Shown piece by piece: positions 1 through 6,668 of a stretch of DNA of 37,433 nucleotides. The stretch's first letter is position 1; each line of letters starts with the position of its first letter. The notes under the pieces are model-generated. The model worked only from the letters and a program-made list of their open reading frames with translations, was not told the DNA's origin and searched no databases. Where the stretch lies: positions 1 through 37,433 of the forward strand of contig SXOD01000004.1 in the NCBI GenBank assembly GCA_005776885.1, read 5' to 3'. The position numbers and the translations under genes are program-made. This stretch comes from Planctomycetia bacterium (lineage in GTDB: Bacteria > Planctomycetota > Phycisphaerae > Phycisphaerales > SM1A02).

Positions 1-699
1 GAAGATGCCGCCGCAGATGCGCAGCGCCGACGCGCCCAGCGACTCGCCGATGGCGAAGCCGATGAACGAAGGACCCACGAGTTCCTTGGGAAGGAACATC
101 AGGATGCAGATCATGAAGAAGAGCTCGACCGACACCAGCAACATGCCGATCGACATGCCCGACTTGAGCGGGATGCCCAGGACCGGCAGCGGGAAGCCGC
201 GGAGCGACGCAAAGGCCGCGCGGCTGTTGGCCTGCGTGTTGATGCGGATGCCGAACCAGGCCACGCCGTAGGAGCCCAGGATGCCCAGCACGGAGGCCGC
301 GAGGATCACGACCACGTCACGCGCAATCTTGTGTTCCAGGTAGCCGAAGTAGAAGATGATCGCGCCGGCGATCAGGATCCAGAGGATCGCCAGGTACTTG
401 CCCTGCTGCGTGAGGTAGCTCTTGCAGGTCTCCCAAATGATGTTGGAGACGCTGAGCATGCTCTTGTGCGCGGGGAGCGCAACGGTCTGCTTGTACTGGA
501 CCAGTCCAAAGAGCGAGCCGAGGACGGCGATCGCCAAGCCGGCGTACATCAAGGTCGCGCCGGTGGTTCCACCGATGGCGATCTTGCCGACTTCTGGGAG
601 CTGGAGGTCAGCCTCACCGGCAAAGGAGCCGGCGGTCAGGCAGAGGATGGGGAGCAATGCGCCAAGTGCGATAGCGAGGCGGGCAAAAGCCGTTTTCAT
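1..699 (-). CDS. hppA: Membrane-bound proton/sodium-pumping pyrophosphatase, N-terminal 233 residues (cut by window edge)
   Basis: The frame reads from ATG at 699 down to base 1 without a stop, so the C-terminal part of the gene lies outside the window. The protein starts with a hydrophobic segment (about residues 5-27) and then shows several membrane spans. Residues near 150-165 read GIRINTQANSRAA and the last visible ones ESLGASALRICGGIF; both are typical of integral-membrane pyrophosphatases, which hydrolyse PPi and pump H+ or Na+ across the membrane. The catalytic aspartate-rich loops and the residue that separates K+-dependent from K+-independent types are not in view, so the pumped ion and K+ need cannot be told. 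A minus-strand TATATT (757-752) is a possible -10 box, with no good -35. Confidence 0.88.
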   Translation of the reverse strand, partial: MKTAFARLAIALGALLPILCLTAGSFAGEADLQLPEVGKIAIGGTTGATLMYAGLAIAVLGSLFGLVQYKQTVALPAHKSMLSVSNIIWETCKSYLTQQGKYLAILWILIAGAIIFYFGYLEHKIARDVVVILAASVLGILGSYGVAWFGIRINTQANSRAAFASLRGFPLPVLGIPLKSGMSIGMLLVSVELFFMICILMFLPKELVGPSFIGFAIGESLGASALRICGGIF

Positions 700-827
700 G
701 GTCTGGTCCGAAGGTGAAGAAACGGGGCCGCAGCCCCTGTGAAGGGGCGGGAATATAGTCGAAATGGGTGCGACTGACCCACGAGCGGACGACGAGGGGG
801 CCGCGTGTAGGCTGAATCTGGCTTTGC

Positions 828-2168
828 TTAGTCCGATAACACAGGCGCGGCCTTCTGTGCTCCGCGACCCCCATATTCCAATCGCCGCCACACCCACTCC
901 AGAGGGCCAAACTCGTGGCGGCGCAGCCAAGGGAGGCAGACCAGCAGCCACGCCGTCCAGATCGCGACCGGAACAAGGGTGATCGTCGTGAAACTCAATC
1001 TCCCAAAGTAGCCAAGTCCCCACCCCTCGGCGACAAACGCGGCGACCACGCTGGTTGCGATGTACGCCGTCAGGCACATGCGGCCGATCGCGGCGACATG
1101 GTCAACGAACCATCCGTGCAGCGTCCGTCCCACCGTCAGGAGGATCGGGAAGTACGCCAGCGGCAGCGTGCCCATGCCGACGAGGAACAGCAGGCTCCCC
1201 AGTTGCCCGCGTTGGGCCCCCGCCAACGGGTCGCCAAGCAAGAGCGCCGTGCCGATGAGCGAGAAGGGGAGCCCGACGAGGAGCCCGATCGCGCGCAGTC
1301 GTGCAAGCACCGCTGCGGCGGCGGGTCCAGGAGCCGTCGCGCGCTTCCTCCACAGCCACGCGCCGACCAGCATCATGCCAGCGCTGTGGGATCCCCACAT
1401 CGGCCACGAGAGGATCGCGTAGGCCCAGTTGACGCTTCGGAAGAGTTGCCGGTCCATCGGTGGGCCCGCCTGCATGGCGACCGTCTCGGCATCGATCCAC
1501 GCTGGATTGTTCGGGTCGCCCATCGCCGCCACCATCGCGTCCCAGCCTCGGGGTGCGGGAACGACCTCAGCCCCATCCGACGCCTCCACGACCGATTCGC
1601 CCGTGGTTCCCGCCACCGGAGGCTGAAACGCCGCCGTGACTTCAGGGAACACCGCCTGCACCGCGATGGCACCGCCCATGCAGGTAGGCATGACGCAGAG
1701 GGCGACCGCCGCCAGTCGCCCGACCCATCGATCAGGCAGCCGACTGGTGAGAACCACGATCCACGCCGTCAGCGAGTACGCGAAGAGGATGTCGCCATAC
1801 CAGATGAGCATCGCATGGGCCAGGCCAAAGCCCGCCAGGACGAGCAGCCGTCGCATCGCGAATCGCCACCGACTCCGCCCCGCGGCCGTCGCGCGCTCCA
1901 GCTGCATCGCCAACCCCAGCCCGAACAGCAGGCTGAAGAGCGCGATGAACTTGCCCTGAAACAAGGCGGAATTGACGAACCAGGTCGCTCGCGTCAACCA
2001 TGAGTCCCACTCCGCGACCGGCGGGTGCACCGCGTGCATGAATGGCGTGAAGAAGAACGCGCCGTTCACGACCCCGATGCCCAAAAGGGCGGTGCCTCGA
2101 ACGAAGTCCAGTGCCTGGTCACGCTCCCCCGGGCGAGTGGGTTGCATGGCGCCGCTGGCGATGTTCAT
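828..2168 (-). CDS. DUF418 (YeiB-like) multi-pass membrane protein
   Basis: This is a 446-residue integral membrane protein. The N-terminus has the family motif DFVRGTALLGIGVVN (about 22-36). The C-terminus has a DUF418-type ending, with GPLEWVWRRLEYG about 25 residues before the end. About eight to ten hydrophobic segments lie between them. DUF418 proteins are inner-membrane proteins related to acyltransferase-3-like membrane families; their biochemical role is not established. The ATG at 2168 is used; a second in-frame Met lies seven residues in. The gene is divergent from the ABC ATPase with only 26 bases between the two start codons, so its promoter must lie inside the ATPase gene. Confidence 0.8.
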   Translation of the reverse strand: MNIASGAMQPTRPGERDQALDFVRGTALLGIGVVNGAFFFTPFMHAVHPPVAEWDSWLTRATWFVNSALFQGKFIALFSLLFGLGLAMQLERATAAGRSRWRFAMRRLLVLAGFGLAHAMLIWYGDILFAYSLTAWIVVLTSRLPDRWVGRLAAVALCVMPTCMGGAIAVQAVFPEVTAAFQPPVAGTTGESVVEASDGAEVVPAPRGWDAMVAAMGDPNNPAWIDAETVAMQAGPPMDRQLFRSVNWAYAILSWPMWGSHSAGMMLVGAWLWRKRATAPGPAAAAVLARLRAIGLLVGLPFSLIGTALLLGDPLAGAQRGQLGSLLFLVGMGTLPLAYFPILLTVGRTLHGWFVDHVAAIGRMCLTAYIATSVVAAFVAEGWGLGYFGRLSFTTITLVPVAIWTAWLLVCLPWLRRHEFGPLEWVWRRLEYGGRGAQKAAPVLSD

Positions 2169-2173
2169 CGGAG

Positions 2174-2189
2174 GGCAGGCTAGCCTTCC
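2174..2189. repeat. Imperfect palindrome in the 26-bp divergent start region
   Basis: AGGCTAGCCT (2177-2186) is a perfect 10-bp palindrome and is extended by GG/CC after one mismatch on each side (2174-2189). It fills most of the gap between the start codons of the DUF418 gene and the ABC ATPase gene. It could be a protein-binding site or a chance palindrome; no regulator gene lies next to it. Confidence 0.35.
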
Positions 2190-2194
2190 ATCGC

Positions 2195-2923
2195 ATGCAG
2201 GGTCAGCCGCTTTCGCTGCGAGGGATCTCCAAGTCGTTTGGCGAAGAGCCGGTCCTGCGCGAGATTGACCTGCAGGTCCGGCCTGGGGAGTGGGCCACGA
2301 TCATCGGGAGATCGGGATGCGGAAAGACCACACTCCTGCGGGTGATCGCGGGTCTCGCTGTCGCAGACGCGGGCTCGATCTCCGGCCTCGGGCGGCTTGG
2401 CATGTGCTTCCAGGAGCATCGACTCCTTCCATGGCGGACGACGCTTGACAATGTGGCACTGCCGCTGGAATCGACTGGCGTGGCGAGTGCCGACCGCGAT
2501 GCGCGGGCGCGCCAGATGCTGGATCGAGTCGGGCTGGGCGACCGCGCCTCCCACTACCCCGCACAACTCTCCGGAGGCATGAAGATGCGTGCGGCCTTGG
2601 CGCGCGCACTGGTCACGGAACCGGCGCTGCTCCTCCTGGACGAACCGTGCAGCGCGCTCGACGAGCTCACGCGCGACATGATGGACTCACTCATGCGCGG
2701 GCTCTGCGAGGAGCTCCGGCCCACGGTCGTGATGGTGACGCACAGCCTCCCCGAGGCCGCCTACTGCAGTGATCGCGTGCTGGTGCTGGAGCAGGGACGC
2801 GTTGGTTTCGCGTCGGAGATACCCGTCCCGCTTGGAGAGAGGGGCTGGGGCACGCGCGATGCACCGGCGTTCCACGCCGTGCTGGAGCAGTTGTCGCAGG
2901 CCATCACGGGGAGAAAGCCATGA
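2195..2923 (+). CDS. ABC transporter ATPase, SsuB/TauB/ThiZ type
   Basis: This 242-residue nucleotide-binding subunit powers the importer encoded by the next gene. Visible motifs are Walker A GRSGCGKT (38-45), the Q-loop FQEHRLLPW (72-80), the ABC signature LSGGM (125-129), Walker B LLLLDE (145-150) and the switch His183. The FQ-x-x-x-LLPW form of the Q-loop is common in ATPases of nitrate/sulfonate/taurine/pyrimidine-precursor importers. The frame is open further upstream, but those residues would overlap the divergent DUF418 gene; ATG at 2195 starts just before the conserved domain. No good Shine-Dalgarno is seen. The stop overlaps the start of the next gene (ATGA), so the two are translationally coupled. 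Confidence 0.88.
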   Translation: MQGQPLSLRGISKSFGEEPVLREIDLQVRPGEWATIIGRSGCGKTTLLRVIAGLAVADAGSISGLGRLGMCFQEHRLLPWRTTLDNVALPLESTGVASADRDARARQMLDRVGLGDRASHYPAQLSGGMKMRAALARALVTEPALLLLDEPCSALDELTRDMMDSLMRGLCEELRPTVVMVTHSLPEAAYCSDRVLVLEQGRVGFASEIPVPLGERGWGTRDAPAFHAVLEQLSQAITGRKP

Positions 2924-4680
2924 GCCTCGTCCGCCGCCTCTGGTCCACGGCCTGGCCGCCGTTGGCGCTGCTCGTGCTCCTTGCCGTTGCGTGGCAAGCG
3001 CTCGATGCCATCTTTGACATTCCAACCTACCTCCTCCCCACGCCGCTCGAAGCGCTGGACGCAATGGGCCACAACGGCACCATGTTTGCGCGCGCGACGC
3101 TCTATACCGCCACCGCCGCGATGGGAGGCTTGGCCCTGAGCGCCGTCCTCGGCGTGCTGATCGGGAGTGTCATAGCCAGTTCGCGCGTGCTGACGCGGAG
3201 CGCCTACCCGATCGCCACGCTCTTGCAGATGGTGCCGCTGGTGGCGATTGCACCGCTCCTGGTGATCTGGTGCGGCTACGGACTGCGGACCAGCCTGGCC
3301 AGCGCCGTGATCGTGAGCATCTTCCCGGTCATCGCCAACACGGTGGATGGCTTGCGATCGACGGACCCGCAGTGGCTGGAACTCTTCGACCTCTACCGCA
3401 TCCGTGGCTGGAATCGGTGGCGAAAGCTCTTGTTCCCCGCCGCGCTTCCAAACATCATGACGGGGCTGCGGATCGCGTCAGGACTCGCGGTGATCGGGGC
3501 CATCGTCGGCGAGTTCGTGGGCGGCTACACCGGCGACGACGCGCCGCTGGGCAGCGTCATCATGGTCAGCCTGCGGCAGGGAGCCACCGAGAAGGTGTTT
3601 GCCGCGATCGCGCTCGGAGCGGGCGTCGGATTCCTTCTCTTGGGTATCGTCAGCCTTGTGGGAATCCTCACGCTTCACCGTTGGCATGCCTCCGCTCGTG
3701 CGCTCCTCGTCGCGACTGCTGCGACCATGGGGCTCGTCGGTTGCGGGGATTCGTCGGGCAGCGGTGGCAGCGGTGGCGCCGGCAAGCCGCTCGTCGTGCA
3801 GCTTGATTGGGTCCCTGAGCCTGAGTTTGGCGGGCTGTACGCCGCCATGGACACTGGCGCATTCTCCGGCCTTGGGCGGCCGGTCGAGATCGTGTCCGGC
3901 GGTGCCGCGCTGGCCACCCCACAGCTGCTCGCGCAGGGCGTGTGCGACGTCGGCGTGATGAGCGGCGACCAGATCGTCCTCGCGAGGGCCCAGGGAGCGG
4001 ACATCGTCGGTGTCTACGCCACATTCCTGGAGACACCGGTCGGACTCATGGCCCATGCGTCCAACCCGGCGCGCACGCTGGAGGAACTGTGGACCGGCGA
4101 CGGCACCATCGCCGTCGAGGATGGCTTGCCGTATGTCCGCGTCCTGAACGCGAAGCTCGGCCAGGGCAAGGCCAAGTTCGTCCCGTATGGCGGGGCGATC
4201 GCGCCATTCGAGGCGGACAAGAGTTACGCGCAGCAGGTCTACGTGACTTCGGAGCCTCCACAGATGGAGCTCAAGGGAATCCCCATCAAGGTCTTCTCGG
4301 TGAGCGCGTACTGCAATCCCTATGTCGCGGTGTACGCGGTGCGTGGCGAGACCCTCCGGAGCGATCCGGAATTGGTGGCGGCGTTCGTGCAGGGGCTGCG
4401 CACCGGTTGGAGCGACTATCTCGCACAGCCTGAGCGCTTCAATCCTGCCATCGCATCGAAGAACCCCGCGATGACCTTGGAGGCAATGAATCTTGGTGGC
4501 AAGCGTGAACTCCCGTTCATCAGGCCGGAAGGGACTTCGGATGACGCGATGGGGACGATGACCTTGGCGCGGTGGACTGAGGCGATCCGTGTCCTGGAGT
4601 CCCTCGAGCTGGTCAAGACCGGGAAGGTCTCGGCCGCCGAGTGCTTTGCGAATCCGGGCTCACCGCCCGGCTCACGCTGA
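2920..4680 (+). CDS. Fused ABC permease and NMT1/THI5-like substrate-binding lipoprotein
   Basis: The gene encodes a 586-residue protein in two parts. Residues 1-258 form an SsuC/ThiX-type permease with about six membrane spans; the EAA-like coupling loop is at about 156-177 (FDLYRIRGWNRWRKLLFPAALP region) and the family-typical ending is LHRWHAS. Without any stop the frame then enters a lipoprotein-type signal, ALLVATAATMGLVGC, with the lipobox Cys at 275. A Gly/Ser linker follows, then a periplasmic binding domain from about 290, starting QLDWVPEPEFGGLYAAMD, which resembles NMT1/THI5/SsuA-like binding proteins. HMP/thiamine precursor, sulfonate or a related small molecule is possible; the substrate cannot be read. 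An in-frame GTG (3658) could start a separate binding protein. Its 3' end overlaps the convergent MscS gene. Confidence 0.83.
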   Translation: MSLVRRLWSTAWPPLALLVLLAVAWQALDAIFDIPTYLLPTPLEALDAMGHNGTMFARATLYTATAAMGGLALSAVLGVLIGSVIASSRVLTRSAYPIATLLQMVPLVAIAPLLVIWCGYGLRTSLASAVIVSIFPVIANTVDGLRSTDPQWLELFDLYRIRGWNRWRKLLFPAALPNIMTGLRIASGLAVIGAIVGEFVGGYTGDDAPLGSVIMVSLRQGATEKVFAAIALGAGVGFLLLGIVSLVGILTLHRWHASARALLVATAATMGLVGCGDSSGSGGSGGAGKPLVVQLDWVPEPEFGGLYAAMDTGAFSGLGRPVEIVSGGAALATPQLLAQGVCDVGVMSGDQIVLARAQGADIVGVYATFLETPVGLMAHASNPARTLEELWTGDGTIAVEDGLPYVRVLNAKLGQGKAKFVPYGGAIAPFEADKSYAQQVYVTSEPPQMELKGIPIKVFSVSAYCNPYVAVYAVRGETLRSDPELVAAFVQGLRTGWSDYLAQPERFNPAIASKNPAMTLEAMNLGGKRELPFIRPEGTSDDAMGTMTLARWTEAIRVLESLELVKTGKVSAAECFANPGSPPGSR

Positions 4681-5793
4681 CTTCGCGCCCGGTTCGATCT
4701 TCGGCGCACCATCCGCGAGGTAGACCGTCCTGGAGGGGTAGGCGAACTTGACGCCCATCCTTTCCGCCAGGCGCATGATGTCGAGGATGAAGTTGTGGCG
4801 CGATTCCAGTTCCGCGTCCCAGTCCTTCGCGTCGAAGAAGACGTTCACCAGGATGTTGATGCTTGAATCGGCTATTTCGTGCACCACGATGCTGTTGCTG
4901 TCCGCGCGTGCCCCCGGTTGCTTCGCGAAGAGTTCTCGCAATGCCACGACGAACGCCTCCAGCCGATCGGGCGGCGTGTCGTGCTGGACACCCAGCGTCG
5001 TCTTCCACCGCCGGAACCGGCGTCGCGTCAAGTTGTCGACATTGGCGGACAGGAGCGTGCTGTTTGGGATGACCGTCTGCGAGTCGTGGGAGGTGCGGAT
5101 GCGGGTGGATCGGAGTCCCACCGACTCGACCGTGCCCTCAACCCCCCCGATGACCACCGAGTCGCCGATCAGGAAGGGGCGGTCCAGGATCACGGTGACG
5201 GAACCGAAGAGATTCTCGACGGTGCTCTTCGCCGCAAAGCCGATCGCCAACGACGAGATGCCCAGTCCCGTCAGGAGCGGCGTGATCTCCAAGTCGACGC
5301 TGAGCGCGAAATAGATGACGCCGAAGACCACCACGAGGGTCTTCAGGCACTTGCGAAGCAGCGGGACGAGCAGGTCATCCAGCTGGTTGGTGGTCTTGGC
5401 CGCACGCTCCGCAGCGACATCTCCCGCAACATCCACGACTCGGAAGGCCAGCCACGAGGCGGACAGCGTCAGCACCGCACCCCCAAACCCCTCGGCAATC
5501 GCAGCGGCCTGCCCGGTCAACTCCAGCCCGGGAAGCGACATCAAGAAGACCGAGGCGCCCAAGAGGGTTCCCACACTCCTGACACAGCGCCGAATTCCCT
5601 CGAACCGGCTTGGCTCCAGCCCCAGGCGGCGCCCGATGGACGCGGCGGCCCCGGCGAGGAGCAGGCGGGCTGCGAAGTCGATCACCAGCCCGAGCACGAG
5701 GAGGCCGGCCAACCCCACCCACTGCCAGTTCTCAAGGAGGAACGGGGCGTCCTTCGCCCACGCCGGCAGGATGGTGTGCAGCCACTCGCGCAT
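4672..5793 (-). CDS. MscS-family small-conductance mechanosensitive channel
   Basis: This 373-residue membrane protein releases solutes under osmotic downshock in characterised family members. Hydrophobic spans lie at about 24-50, 75-90, 100-120 and 150-170. The pore-lining helix and beta domain are clear: LTGLGISSLAIGFAAKSTVE (about 174-193), then NLFGSVTVILDRPFLIGD and a G-VEGTVESVGLRSTRIRT stretch (217-234), followed by VIPNS (241-245). The C-terminal domain matches the cytoplasmic cage. The ATG at 5793 is the natural start. Its last 9 bases overlap the end of the convergent permease/binding-protein gene. Confidence 0.92.
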   Translation of the reverse strand: MREWLHTILPAWAKDAPFLLENWQWVGLAGLLVLGLVIDFAARLLLAGAAASIGRRLGLEPSRFEGIRRCVRSVGTLLGASVFLMSLPGLELTGQAAAIAEGFGGAVLTLSASWLAFRVVDVAGDVAAERAAKTTNQLDDLLVPLLRKCLKTLVVVFGVIYFALSVDLEITPLLTGLGISSLAIGFAAKSTVENLFGSVTVILDRPFLIGDSVVIGGVEGTVESVGLRSTRIRTSHDSQTVIPNSTLLSANVDNLTRRRFRRWKTTLGVQHDTPPDRLEAFVVALRELFAKQPGARADSNSIVVHEIADSSINILVNVFFDAKDWDAELESRHNFILDIMRLAERMGVKFAYPSRTVYLADGAPKIEPGAKSA

Positions 5794-5936
5794 CCTCGCA
5801 AGTTACACCGCAGGCGAGTGGCTGTCGATACGCTTGCCGCGTGGAAGAGCGACAACACCGCGAGCGGCGCCCAGAAAAGAAGCGTCGTGCCGACTCCGAG
5901 CCGCGCGTCCGCGAACGCTTGCCAACGCTGCGCGTG

Positions 5937-6668
5937 ATGCCAACCACGCTGTGGTCGTATCCGAGCCAGCACTATGTGGGCAGCGACGGCCGTCGCATGC
6001 AGGGCGACAAGGACTATCTCGGCGCCACGCCCAGCTGGGTCATCTGGCAGGTCCTGCAGCGATACACGCGAGAGGGAGATCGCGTGCTGGATCCCTTCTG
6101 TGGCAGCGGCACGACGCTTGACGTGTGCGCCGACCTTGGCAGGCAGGGGAAGGGGTTTGACCTGGCCCCCGCGCGCGACGACATCCTGCAGGGCGACGCC
6201 CGCCACCTCCCGCTTCCCGACGCTTCCGTGGACTGCATCTTCATGGATCCGCCGTACGCCTCGCACATCGCGTACTCGGAAGCGGAGGACTGCATCGGCC
6301 GGCTGGACGGCGCGGAGTACCTCGACGCGATGGACGACGCCATCGCCGAGGCGCACCGGGTCCTGCGTGACCGTCGCTACATCGCGATCTACGTGAGCGA
6401 CTCCTGGAAGAAGCGGAAGGGGACCGAGCCCGGCAGCGGCTCGGGGACCTTCCTTCCGATCGGCTTTGAACTCTGGGCGCGCCTCATGAAGCGCTTCAAG
6501 GGGATCGACATCATCTGCATCGAGCGCCGCAACTCCAAGCTGGACCGCGGCAACTGGCGCCGGGCCGCCGAGGACGGCAACTTCTTCCTGCGTGGGTTCA
6601 ACTACCTGCTGCTGGCGAAGAAGGAGGAAGTGGCGCGAACCGAGAGGCGCGAGCGAGCGCCGCGCTGA
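5937..6668 (+). CDS. Small SAM-dependent DNA (or RNA) methyltransferase with DPFCGSGTT and DPPY motifs
   Basis: This is a 243-residue putative amino-methyltransferase. DPFCGSGTT (about 52-60) is the SAM-binding motif I of N4-cytosine/N6-adenine methylases, and DPPY (about 104-107) is the catalytic motif IV. The N-terminus reads LWSYPSQHY. The order is motif I before IV with no room for a target-recognition domain, and no restriction endonuclease lies nearby, so it looks like an orphan or a base-modifying RNA enzyme. The start is uncertain: ATG 5937 sits just before the conserved part, but an in-frame GTG at 5841 would add 32 mostly charged residues. Neither has a clear Shine-Dalgarno. The 3' end overlaps the convergent lipoprotein gene by 71 bases. 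Confidence 0.78.
   Translation: MPTTLWSYPSQHYVGSDGRRMQGDKDYLGATPSWVIWQVLQRYTREGDRVLDPFCGSGTTLDVCADLGRQGKGFDLAPARDDILQGDARHLPLPDASVDCIFMDPPYASHIAYSEAEDCIGRLDGAEYLDAMDDAIAEAHRVLRDRRYIAIYVSDSWKKRKGTEPGSGSGTFLPIGFELWARLMKRFKGIDIICIERRNSKLDRGNWRRAAEDGNFFLRGFNYLLLAKKEEVARTERRERAPR

Noticed and set aside
331-742. Plus-strand open frames of 106-128 residues
   Set aside because: They lie opposite hppA, which is recognised by family motifs; their composition is that of an antisense shadow.
915-2003. Plus-strand open frame of 362 residues, very rich in Arg/His/Pro/Asp
   Set aside because: It is antisense to the DUF418 gene and has no domain-like pattern.
2920-4680. Thiamine (TPP) riboswitch upstream of the importer
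   Set aside because: Only 26 bases separate the divergent start codons and no TPP-type core was seen.
4879-5937. Plus-strand open frame of 352 residues
   Set aside because: It mirrors the MscS gene; the His/Arg/Gln-rich content is typical of a shadow in GC-rich DNA.
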